Shown piece by piece: positions 45,701 through 56,519 of a DNA stretch of 64,000 nucleotides (the stretch's first letter is position 1; each line of letters starts with the position of its first letter). Under the pieces are notes generated by a model, which was given only the letters and a program-made list of their open reading frames with translations, had not been told where the DNA came from and did no database searches. The position numbers and the translations under genes were made by a program. Source of the stretch: Fremontodendron californicum (Eukaryota > Streptophyta > Magnoliopsida > Malvales > Malvaceae); the NCBI GenBank assembly GCA_030761205.1, contig JAULJL010000004.1:25083172-25147171 (forward strand). The letters are read 5' to 3'.

Positions 45701-48700
45701 TGTCGCAACCTAAAAATAACAATGACAACAATAACAACGAGTCTCATCGCAAGACTTTATTATTCGTTAGGCATGACATTAAAAAAAAAGAGGAAAATTC
45801 GACTTAATTCCTCTAGAAAAACGAAGGTGTCGATATGTGATCCCGATCATGAGGACCTGTTCGAGTGAGGGGAAATAGAAGCAGAGGAAAAGATGACTTA
45901 ATTCCTCTCGAAATTGAAATAAAATAAACAAACGAGGGTATGAAAATGGCATCGTAAAAAGACATGGAGTCGCCACCAATCTATTTTAGCTAGGTGTGAT
46001 CGGCCACCTATTAAAATCGGTTTTATAAAATATTTTAAAATTAATTAAAACATTTTTCAAAACCAATTTCAAGTCTGCATCATAAACCGGAGAAATCAAA
46101 GAAGCGGGTTCGGGAGTCAGTTACGTGCGGGGAATGATTAGCACCCCCACAACGCCCGTATAAATCGGTACCTTATTAATCGTGTATTATCTCAAGTCTC
46201 GGTAAAAAGTTGGTTTTTAATTTAGTATTTCAAGTTAATTCCCAATTTTAAGAAAAATAATTCTATTTTTAATTGAAAATGATTCAAAATTTATTAATTC
46301 AAAATGTTCCTATATTCCCCGACAAAATCGGCAAAATATAGAAATTTTTATTTATTTGGAAAACTTTTCGAATCATTATCGTTTTTTGAAAGAAAGATAT
46401 TCCTTTATTAATAATAATTGATGATATTCCCTCCAGCAAACCCGGTAGAGAACTCATGAATTATTTTAACTCGGGAATATCTTTATTTTTTTATTAAAAA
46501 TTATTATCTTTTTCAAAACATTTAAAAATATGAACATGAACATGTATGACATAAATAAAATGACATGGCAAAGTCTAGGTAATATAATGCAACCTAAATG
46601 AAATGACATAATTTAAATGACATCGTGTATACTAGGTAAAATGAAAAAAATCCTAAGTATCATGATATATTCTAAATAAGATAAAGTGATTTAAATGACA
46701 TGGCAATTTTAAATGATATGCCATATTTTAAATGACATGGCATGTTATAAATAAAAGGGATAATGTCATGAATAGCTCCTGAAGTTTATTAAATTTGTCA
46801 ATGTGGTACCTGTACTTTAAAAATGTTCAATGTGGTACCTATACTATCAAACCGTGTATCAATATGGTATTTTGACTTAACACTGTTAAATATAGATGAT
46901 GATGTAGCATTGACCAATCAGGTGATGACACGTGGTAGCACCTGTTTTTTTTTTTTTGAAATTAATATCTGAATTTTTGTAAAAAAAAAAAAATTAAAAT
47001 TAAAATGAAGACAAAATTAATTTAAAAATATTTAAAAATAAAATAAAATAAACTAAAACAAATAAAATAAAATATAAACAAAAACTAAATAAAAATAAAA
47101 ATAAAATAAAATAAAATAAAATTTAATTTGAATTTTCAATTTTATTTTCATTTTCATTTTCTATTTGTATTTCAATTTATTTTGATTTTGATTTTTAATT
47201 TATTTTTCTTTTCTTTTCAAATTTAATGAAAATTTAAATTATAAATAATCAAATTTAATATTATAAAATATTATTATAAACAATATATTAACTAATCTTA
47301 AAAAATATTGGGTAAATTTGAAAAACATATCATTTTCAATACAATAATTATTAAATGGTATAATGAATAAGAATTATTTGAAAAAAAGAAATGAAAATAT
47401 AAAATTGTTAGGAAGAAAATTGTAAAGACAAAATTACCCTTGATAAAAAAAATCTTCTTCTCTTTTTTCCACTTTTTTTAATTAAAAAATATTTTTTTCT
47501 GAAAATAAAATTATATTTTTTAAAATTAAATTCTACTTTTTAAATTCAAAATTTTAAAAAATAACAAAATTAAAATATTTAACTAAACTTATTTTTAAAA
47601 TATAAAATATTTTAAAATTAAATATTAAATCATTTATAATATCTAAAATTTTTTAAAAAATATTTTTTTTAAAAGAAAGTTTTTTGGAAAATTACAAAAC
47701 TTAAATTACGAAATTATTTTAATTCTTTTTAAAAAATATTTATTAAAAATTTACAAAAATTAAATATGAAATTAATTTTTTAAAAATTTTAAAATTTTTA
47801 ATTTTAAGAATTTAAAATTTTTTTAATTTTTTTTTTTAAATTTTTAAATTTTCTAATTAATTTTTTTAGTTAATACACGTGGCATCATTATATGGTGCCA
47901 CGTGTCATCATTATATTTTTAAAATAATATTATTTTTATTTTTGAAATGAAAATAATAATTTTTTAGTTAGTACACGTGGCATCGTTATATGGTGCCACG
48001 TGTCAAGTTTTCATTGGATACAAAAGCCACGCCATCAATTTTTAACAGTATTTCTGACAGGTACTATAATAGCACACGGAGTGTAAACTTTAAGTACCAA
48101 AATAGACATTTTAAAGTACGGGTACTACATTGACAAATTTGATAAACTTTAGGGGCCATTCATAACATTATCCCTAAATAAAATAACCTAAATGACATGG
48201 AATATGATCTAAATGACAAGAAATGACATAAAATTAAAATAATGCTAACATATAATATGCATGAAAATGAAAATAAAAATAAAAATAACAATGCATGAAC
48301 ATAGTATATGCTAAACAATATGACAAAAATAACTAAATAAAAAGCATAGGATATCATGAAATATTCAAAATCATATGGCAAACAAATATAAGATCATAAA
48401 ATGTGAATTAAAATAATAATAATATCATGGAAAATATCATAGCAAAAATCACACATTTAAATAAAATGCATGAACATGGAAAATGCAATGCATGAAAATG
48501 TATTTTTTTACTTTAATTAAAGAAATCCGTATATCTAAAAAGATATCCGGCTACCTTAGGAAAATATGTCAAATTAGATTTTCTAAAAAAAAAAACTTTG
48601 TGATTGTTTAAAAACAATTTTAAGGAAAATTTGAATAAAAATTAAATCCCTTGCCAAACCCTTTTAAAATGGCTCTAATTTCCTAAGTTTAAAATCTCGG

Positions 48701-51700
48701 ACTTAACTACCCTTAACCCGAGATTTATAAAATCATTTTAGAGTTTAAAAAGGCTTAGAAACTACCCTAACACAGTAGCTAAATCTTCTAACCAACCCCC
48801 TCTAAATGCCTTAGCCAAATTCAACCATTATTCCTCTTTTGATTTCAAATCTGCCTCTACTATCCGATTTTCCCACACGATTTTTTATCCTATTTTTAAA
48901 AATTCAAACAAATCTAAAAAAAATACTGGAGACTCATAACATGTAAATCTACATGATAAAGACTTTTCTTAATTTTCTGAATAAAGATAACTGACCAGAA
49001 AAATTGGAGATATTCGAGTACTGGGTTAAAGAAACTGTTTGTCAAAACACATTCTTTTGCCTTTGGTAAACTCATTCAAAAATCAAAGTAGAAATTGTTG
49101 GAAATCATCCTAAAGACCTAAGGAAAGTAGCTAAACATTTGAAAAACCTTGGAAAAAATTGGCTAAGTAAAAAAAAAAAATCACAAAGGTAGAATAATCA
49201 ATTTGACAATTTCTTAATTTTCCACAAGTATGCTCAAGGGAGCATGACTTTGAGCCATTAATTGGCCTAAGTCACAAATCAAGTGGCAATGACATGGAAT
49301 GCATGAACATACAGAAAATGAAATGTATGAAATGCATGGTCTAAAGGTCTAAATGGTAAAGGAAATGCATGACAATTCATGGCAACCTAAATGCCTAGCA
49401 TGAATTTGCATGGCAATAAATGCTATCCTAACTCAATATGCATGCAATGCTTGATAATGCAAATGTGACTTGGACCTAATATGTTATGAATATGCTTGAA
49501 AATGCTAATTGACCTAATACCTAAATAGCATAGTAATGCATGACAATACCAATGTGATTTAAGACTCAATATGCATGGCAATACCATTATGGCCTAGACC
49601 TAAAATGTAATGAACATGCATAACAATACTATGAACATACAATGACTCATGAAACTAATGTCAATGCTGGAACAAACAGAAACTAATACACAATTTCAAG
49701 ATATGATAATGCAAAACATGTTACCTAAACAAAATGCAAATGCATGACAAGGCAAGGGATGCATGAAGAGGCCAAATGATCACATGAGACTCTAATACAA
49801 TCCTATTTAGTAAATGACACAAATACATGACAAATAATGTTAAGATGTATAATGTCATGACATTTTCATAAGCATATAACATACTAGAATCAAAATGCAC
49901 AAGCTCATGGCATAGAAATGCAAACAAGTTAAGAAACAAAAGGAAAATGCACATGCAAGGCAAACAAAAATGGGATTGCAGAATGGTCATGGAACAATAT
50001 GATGGCATTTTTATCATAACATTTCATAAGAACATGGCATACTAAAATCAGAATATACAAGTTCATGGCATGGAGATGCAAACAAGTTAAGAAGCAAAAG
50101 GATAATGCACATGCAAGGCATACAAAATGGAGTTGCCAAACAGTCATGAAACAAAACCAAGAAAATGCAAACATGTAAGACATGATACATGGAAAAAATG
50201 CACAACATGAGCATATGAACAACAATGGCCGAATATGCAAGAATGCAATATCAAGCATGGAAATGAAATATATAAGTAAATATAGCATAGAAAATAATGT
50301 AAAGAACATATATAAAAGATTTAACATAGACATGCAAAACAAATAACAAGCAAAACTAGTAAGTAGAACAAGGAAAGTTAAGCTCCATGGTTGGTATCAA
50401 ATGGGCATAGCCTCTCACCAAACCATAATCACTTGGTCTTGCCAAGATCATGAAGCCTTTCCATCTCAATAAAACAGAAAATAAGGTGAGCTTCATGGTA
50501 GGTAAAAATGGGCATAGACTCTCTCCTAACCATGGTCACTTGGTCTAGCCAAGATCATGTAGCCATTTCAACCTTTTTTGCTTCATATTTTGTAAAAAAT
50601 CAGAACCTTAGAATACTCTAAAAACCTTGTAAAAATCATTTTTCACAACAACATGCAAGGAAGAAAAAAAATGAAAAACAAGGCAAATAAATGTGCCATT
50701 TTCGGCCATAGCATGAAACCATAGAAAAAAAATAATTCCACCATTTTAAAGAAGAAGAAGAGATGAAAACATAAGTAAACATTAAAAAACTTTATTTCTA
50801 TGAAAAATGTAGTAGGAAAACATGATAGAAAAATCAAGAAAACACCATGGAAATGAAGAAGAAAGCTAGGCTAGAGCTTGGTAGAGATGACTACCTTCAA
50901 GCTCTCTATTGAAAACCTTTTTTTTTCTTTCTTTCAAAACCCTTTTTTTTTTTTTCCAAATTAGCTACTGTTTCTAGCCAAAAAACTTCTGAAAAAATGA
51001 AAACATCCTCCTCCCTTTAGCCTTGGCCGAATGGCCCCCTAGCCCTTGGATGGGAATTACACTTTTTCTCCTCCAATCTTGGCCTTTAGATTTAGATATT
51101 TTGATAACAACATAAAAATGTCATCTTGCCAATTGATAGCAGCCCTTAAGATGTGTACTCAGCCCTTGTATTAACCTTAGCCCTTAGATGCAAAAGAGGA
51201 CTAATCCCATGCACTCCCTTGCTTGCCCCTCTTGAGTGCCTACCCTTGGATGAGTTGTGATCTTTCATTCTTGGTCATTGGATGAGGCCAACATAAAAAT
51301 GATATCTTGTAGATTAAATCCAGCCCTCAACATGTGTACTCAGCCCTTGTAAATGGCCTAAGCCATTGGATGAAAAGAGATAATCCCATTCACTCCCTTG
51401 CTCAACCGAATGGATGCTCACCCTTGGATGAATTGTGCTCATCTTTTCTCTTCCATTCTTCCCCATTAGATGAGGGTTCTTTTATGACAAATAAAAATGT
51501 CATTTTGGCATTTAAACTTGGCCATTGGATGGTGCATTCAACTTTCCTACAAGGCTCCTAAGCCATTGGATGAAGGGGGGACCATTTGCATGGTGTTAGT
51601 GGTAGCATGTGGCTTGATAGTGACTAGGGAATTAAATTATTCAAGCTTCCTTCTTCTCCTCTATGTTGGCTGACCAAGGGAAGAAAAAATCCCAGCAATT

Positions 51701-53055
51701 CCTTCTTCTTTCATATTTTCCTCAATTACCAATTTGCCCTTTTTGGTTTCCTTGGTGAAATAACCTTTTTGCCCCTGAACCTAAATAAATAGAAAACGGA
51801 CTCCAAATTTGATTTTTCTTTGTTCAATACTTCCGAAATAATAAAAAATTGAATTCTGGAAGTTTTCAAAATTTTTTGAGTCCATTTGTTATTTATTTCG
51901 GATTTATTTTCGAAATTACCCCTTTTATGCACCCGAACTTTACCATTTTTTAAACGAGCTCCGAATCCAAATTTTTCTTCACTAATCTCTTCCAGATAAT
52001 TTAAAAATGTGATCTGGAATTTTTCATAATTTTTGGAGCTCATTTGCTATTTTTTCAGGATTTTTCTGCTTGAATTACTACGTAGAGGACCCGGGATTTG
52101 GCCATTTTGCAAACGAACTCTGAATCAAGATTTTATTTCGCCAATCTCTTCCAAATAATTTAAAAATGAGATTTGCAAATTTTCAAAATTTTTGGAACTC
52201 GTTTGCTATTTTTTCCGGGATTTATCTACTTGAATTACTGCATAGGAGACCCGATATTTGGCCATTTTGCAAACGAACTCCGAATCAAGATTTTCTTTCA
52301 CCAATTTCTTCAAAATGATATAAGAATGAGATTTGCAAATTTTCAGAATTTTTGGAGTTAATTTGCTATTTTTCCAAAATTTTCCAATTTTGCCCTTTGC
52401 CTTCGAAACCCGATTTTGCTCAAAACAAGTCCGATTTTTAGATTTTCTTCAAACTGAGCCTTGGTCTATCCTTTTTTAATAATTTCTCATCAATTAAGGG
52501 CTTTAGATCTTCCGAATCGGGCCATTTCTATAATTCTTCCAAATTTCACCGAAATCCAACAAAAAACCTTAATCTTCGGTTTTCTTCCGAATTGACTTTT
52601 CTATCAGTTTTTTTCTTCCAAATAGCTTCTCCATTATCCGTAGTTAGTGCTTATCTTTCATTTGAGACCTTCAATTCCGTCCAATTTGATCGTTTAAGCA
52701 CTTTTCCCCAAATTTCCCGAACTAGGGTTTTCTTTCTACTGAATCTCGTAACCCAACTTTTGAACTCCATATTTTTCAATGTAGACCTCGGATTCTCAAA
52801 ATTCTTTCACCGTTTTTCAATTGAACCTCAAATCTTGATTTTAAAGTGGGTTGACTTTTTTAGTAGTTGACTTTTTTGGGGTTGGCTTTTTCCAAGATTG
52901 ACTTTTTCAAGTTCGACTTTTTCTGTCTGCTTTCTTAGACTAAGCCTCAGAGTACCACCTGTAGGATGAGAAAAGCCTTTTAGCGTTCTGAAACATCAAT
53001 TTAGAAAAAAAAAATGTACCTGATTTAGGAGTCCGGACAAAATTAGGTGTCTACA
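45701..53055 (-). mobile_element. E6 LTR, minus strand, 7355 bp including the MULE-like element
   Basis: It is bounded by TGTCGCAACC at 45701 and GGTGTCTACA at 53055, the reversed LTR ends. Without the MULE-like element and its target duplication it is about 5.9 kb, longer than the other LTRs. Extra length appears at 51000-51600, where blocks with CAACATAAAAATGATATCTT, CAGCCCTTGTA and CCCTTGGATGA(A/G)TTGTG are repeated, and in the 49700-50400 block with doubled AATGCACATGCAAGGCA words. The 160-bp array lies at 51785-52390. Confidence 0.85.
46758..48174. mobile_element. Mutator-like non-autonomous DNA transposon (MULE/MITE)
   Basis: The element is 1417 bp with long terminal inverted repeats starting GGGATAATG and ending CATTATCCC. 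The two TIRs align for about 185 bp, the first 75 bp best (shared AAATTTGTCAATGT and GTACTTTAAAA words). A perfect 9-bp duplication, TAAATAAAA, flanks it at 46749-46757 and 48175-48183. A 9-bp duplication with long TIRs is diagnostic for Mutator-like elements. The interior is extremely AT-rich with no transposase frame, so it must move in trans. It contains CACGTG G-box words: at 46929 and as two inverted pairs near 47876-47904 and 47973-48002. Confidence 0.9.
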
Positions 53056-53250
53056 GCTACCCCTTTTTGGCTATTGCTGAGAATCAAGAATTAGGCCAAG
53101 ATAAACAAACACTAATTTTGTACAGTTAGTGAAATCTCATGTGAAGGAAAGGGAAAAGGGTTTTCTTTTTTCTTTTTCGTCATTTTTCATTTTTCTGTTT
53201 CATTCTTTCATTCTTTCATTCTTGTTTTCCTCTTTTTTTTTTTTTTTTTA
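53056..53250 (-). other. E6: polypurine tract and end of 3' UTR, reversed
   Basis: 53056-53072 in reverse reads AGCCAAAAAGGGGTAGC, the PPT adjoining the LTR start. The next bases, reversed, match the 3' UTR end of E3 (TTCACTAACTGTACAAAATT, GTGTTTGTTTATC). A long T/A tract follows up to the inverted LTR fragment. Confidence 0.82.
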
Positions 53251-53330
53251 ATGTCACACCTAACGAATAATAAAGTCTTGCGATGAGACTCGTTGTTATT
53301 GTCGTCGTTGTTATTTTTTAGGTTACGACA
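53251..53330 (+). repeat. E6: 80-bp inverted copy of the LTR 3' end
   Basis: It runs from ATGTCACACCTAACGAATAA to GGTTACGACA and is the inverted repeat of 45701-45780. Both carry the derived trinucleotide-rich stretch GTTGTTATTGT(C/T)GTC not seen in the LTRs of E1-E4, so the two ends come from the same element. Confidence 0.85.
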
Positions 53331-54535
53331 AAGGGGAGGCCCAGTTTTACAAGGAAATAGAGGAGAAAGTATAGGTTATTGAGAATGCAACTGGCTACGG
53401 GATAGGAGACCTTTGATCATCTATTACGATGAACTAGAGGAAAAAGTTGTGCCGGTTGTTGAGGAAATTGCGTCTAAGTTAATCATAGATTTGCCTTCTT
53501 CCTTTTCATACAAGGAAAACAAAGCTGCACCGTGGAAGTATGACTACAGCATGGTTATGCCAGGGTCTTCGAGTTAGCAAGATATCACAGGAGTGGGGCA
53601 CTTAACATGAAGTGGAAGGTGTTATGCCCCTGAGGTTGTTGAACAGGGATCAACGAGAAAGGATGGAGAAATTGATAAAGGGAAGAAGGTAGCTAAACCA
53701 TTCCATATTGAGATGGATTCGTCAAAAGAAGTAGAGAGGGGTCAGCCCCGGTTAATAAGATAAAAGAGTCGGTGAACGAAAAGGAGGCTTGCGAGTTTTT
53801 AAAATTCATAAAGCATAGTGAGTATAGTGTGGTTGAGCAATTGCAGCGTCAACCAGCAAGAATTTCAATCCTCTCATTGCAACTGAACTAAGAGCTACAT
53901 CGAAATGCCTTGTTAAGAGTTCTAAATCAGGCATATGTGGCCAACAACATATCAGTGGAAAAACTAGATAGGCTGGTGGAAAACATTGCAGCAGATGATC
54001 ACATATATTTTTGTTATGATGAAATACCACCCAAAGGTATTGGATCAACAAAGGCTCTTCACATAACAACCACTTGCAAGGGGCACATATTACCAAGGGT
54101 GCTTTTGGATAGCAGATCTTCGTTAAATGTGACGCCCTTGGCAACCCTGTCCAAATTACCAGTTGATATTTCTTATATGCTGCCAAGTTGCACGGTGGTT
54201 GGAGCTTTTGATGGAACTAGACGGGAGGTAATGGGAACTATCGATGTCCCGATGAAGATAGGTCCTTGTACCTATAAGGTGAACTTCCAAGTCATGGATA
54301 TTACCCCGTCCTACAATTGCTTGTTGGGAAGGCCTTGGATATATTCAGCAGGGGTTGTACCCTCATCTCTCCACCAAAAACTGAAATTTGGATATATTCA
54401 GCAGGGGAGAAGAGGACATCATAGCCTCTGCATCTATTGGTTCCCCTTACATTTAGCCAAAAGAAGATGCTGTGGACTGCTCCTTCCGATCTTTGGAGGT
54501 TGTAAATGCAGTATTCATCACTAAGGGATGAAAAA
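53331..54535 (+). pseudogene. E3: gag C-terminus and aspartic protease, broken
   Basis: The frame resumes at 53333 (GEAQFYKEIEEKV, then TAG). It then shows PLIIYYDELEEKVVPVVEEI and APWKYDYSMVMPG, followed by linker remnants and the protease region from about 53770 (EACEFLKFIKHSEYSVVEQL). A 204-codon frame at 53910 contains LLRVLNQAYVANNISVEKL upstream and in it, GIGSTKALHITTTCKGHILP, the active-site loop VLLDSRSSLNV at 54099-54131, VVGAFDGTRREVMGTIDVPM and FQVMDITPSYNCLLGRPWI. The protease matures the polyprotein in intact elements. The active-site triplet after the catalytic Asp should carry Gly (DSG or DNG type) and reads DSR here, which should abolish activity. A local 53-bp repeat of TGGATATATTCAGCAGGGG (54336 and 54389) and a frameshift damage the end. 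Confidence 0.85.
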
Positions 54536-55058
54536 TTCCAAAACCGAAGTTGTCCAAGAATACATGGTTGGGAGTAAGGACTATCGTGGGAAAAGGCTGC
54601 AGGGCTGGAAAAGGTCTTGGAAAGTATCTTCAGGGAATGGTCCGAGCAATTGAAATGGTTGGAAAGAAGGACCGGTTTGGTGTAGGATATCTTCCGAAGG
54701 CTCAGGAAAAGAGGAAACAAATGGAGAAGAACCGACAAAGGAGGATGGCCCATCTCGCGGGTATGGATATTGAATGGGAACCTATGACTTTCCTACCAAT
54801 CCTTCACAGCTTTCGCTTAACCGGTTTTTTGTTTGGAGAAAAGAATTCTGATGATGTACTCATAATGATTGAACAAGCTTTCGAGAAGTTCAATATGGAT
54901 AAGGGTGAGCAGATATAAGATATAATGATCTACATGACTAGGGAGGAAAGAGTTGAAAGTAAGAAAGCAAACTGGATGGTACGACCTTGTCCACCAGGAT
55001 ATAGACTGACCAATTGGAGTGCAACCGAGTTGCCCATAGTCTTTAGGTCTATTCCAAA
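54536..55058 (+). pseudogene. E3: G-patch-like linker upstream of the intron
   Basis: The frame from 54550 to 54918 reads KNTWLGVRTIVGKGCRAGKG then LGKYLQGMVRAIEMV and RFGVGYLPKAQEKR. The spaced glycines (GKG.R.GKGLGK.LQG...GVGY) fit a G-patch-like domain, an RNA-binding module also known in some retroviral and plant element polyproteins. The TAA at 54916-54918 interrupts it. In the same frame the sequence continues to CPPGYRLTNWSATELPIVFR SIPK, where the intron donor lies. The placement between protease and RT is as expected for Tat elements. Confidence 0.68.
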
Positions 55059-55270
55059 GTAATACTTTAAAACAATCTTAATTATCTTTGCCCAAGGATA
55101 TTAAGAATTTTTTCTGTAATAGGGCTTTTGTTTAAACATTTTCATTCAATAAATAACAAGCACGATGCATTTTCTTCATATTGATGTGTCCATATTCTTT
55201 CGTTTATGCTATTTATTTTGCTTTCATTGTATATATTTTCCTATATTGTTTCTTCCCCGCCTATTTACAG
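55059..55270 (+). other. E3: Ogre-type intron, 212 bp
   Basis: It has GT at 55059 (CCAAA|GTAATAC) and AG at 55270 after a pyrimidine-rich TTTCTTCCCCGCCTATTTAC. Upstream coding ends ...RSIP plus AA, and downstream begins with G, so splicing restores a lysine codon and keeps the frame into DAKYKDLPVSN. The intron contains in-frame stops. Ogre elements are known to carry an intron between protease and RT, which is thought to control the ratio of Gag-Pro to Pol. E1 retains the 3' part of the same intron. Confidence 0.82.
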
Positions 55271-56519
55271 GATGCGAAATATAAAGACCTTCCTGTCAGT
55301 AATTCTAAAATTGATTTGAAAGACCTATTTGCACGGGTGATTTCGAGGCCAACGAAGATACTGAGGATTATGGTCTACCTCTGGACTTATTAAGGAAAAT
55401 AGAACAAGAGGAGAAACAAGTACTTCCTCATAAGGAGCTATTGGAAATGATAAATTTGGGAAGTGGTGAGGAGATAAAAGAGGTTAAAATTGGTACCACA
55501 TTGTCATCATCAATAAAAGATGAATTGATAGCCTTGCTCTGGGAATATGTAGATGTATTTTCATGGTCATACCAAGATATGCCAGGGTTGGATCCAGATA
55601 TTGTGGTTCATAAACTCCCTTTAAGGCCAGAGTGCAAGCCAATTCAGCAAAAGTTTAGAAGAATGAGGCCGAACATGCTATTAAAGATAAAAGAGGAGGT
55701 GAAGAAGCAGTTTGATGCTGGATTCTTAGAGGTGGCAAAATATCTGGAATGGGTGGCAAATATTGTTCCAGTACCAAAGAAGGATGGCAAGGCCAGTCCC
55801 AAAGATAATTTCCCTTTGCCTCACATCGATACTTTGGCAGATAATACGGCGAAGAGTTCCTTGTTTTCTTTCATGGACGGATTCTCAGGATAAAATCAGA
55901 TTAAGATGGCACCGGAAGATATGGAGAAAACCACATTTGTTACAATGTGAGGAACATTCTGCTACAAGGTAATGCCGTTTGGGTTGAAGAATGTTGGGCA
56001 ACATATCAGAGAGCCATGGTGACCTTGTTTCATGATATGATGCATAAATGAATTGAGGTCTATGTTGATGATATGATTGCAAAGTCACAAGGAGAAGAGG
56101 AGCATACTGCGAATCTTAAGAAACTCTTTGAAAGACTAAGAAAGTTTCGACTCAAGCTAAACCTGACAAAATGCACTTTTGGAGTCGCTTCGGGGAAATT
56201 GTTGGGTTTTGTTGGTAGCAAAATGGGAATTGAGATTGATTCGGATAAAGTGAGGGCCATCAAGAATTTGCCTCCATCTCGTACTCAAAAGGAAGTAACA
56301 GGCTTTTTGGGAAGATTGAATTACATTGCTCGATTTATTTCTCAGTTAACCGACAAATGTGATCCAATATTTAAGCTACTTCAAAAACGTGATCCAAGAG
56401 AATGGAATGAAGGGTGTCAGATCGCTTTTGAAAAGGTTAAGCATTATCTATCAAACCCACCAGTATTAATGCCACCTATTCCAAAACAACCGATGATACT
56501 ATATTTATCAGTATTTTAG
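55271..56519 (+). pseudogene. E3 pol: reverse transcriptase domain, broken
   Basis: It begins right after the intron acceptor. A 1-base deletion near 55315 shifts the frame. The RT frame from 55441 shows FLEVAKYLEWVANIVPVPKK and FPLPHIDTLADNTAKSSLFS. Compared with E1 a 36-bp in-frame deletion at about 55788 removes the block VRMCVDHRDLNK, a conserved RT segment. Stops follow at 55891-55893 (after MDGFSG) and at 55948-55950, a frameshift lies near 55993, and a TGA at 56047-56049 precedes the catalytic YVDD at 56061-56072. The palm and thumb part from 56073 is open (KFRLKLNLTKCTFGVASGKL, TGFLGRLNYIARFISQLTDK) to a TAG at 56517-56519. Confidence 0.9.

Larger units (their letters stand above)
45701..53330 (-). 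mobile_element. E6: LTR-derived insertion with the same LTR terminus at both ends
   Basis: On the minus strand it holds 80 bp of LTR 3' end in inverted orientation (53330-53251), about 195 bp of 3' UTR with PPT (53250-53056), and a complete LTR (53055-45701) containing a MULE-like insertion. It splits E3 gag: the coding frame runs up to 45700 and resumes after 53330. AGGGG is present on both sides (45696-45700 and 53332-53336), fitting a 5-bp target duplication if one extra A belongs to the insert. No gag or pol of its own is present. Confidence 0.8.

Noticed and set aside
49721..50342. Hydrophobic, membrane-protein-like frames on the minus strand of the E6 LTR.
   Set aside because: They come from LTR repeats of TGCATTTTCATG type, which encode Cys/His/Phe-rich peptides in several frames in every LTR of the window.
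53900..54190. Minus-strand frame of 126 codons opposite the protease.
   Set aside because: It is the shadow of the protease frame, which has clear homology on the plus strand.
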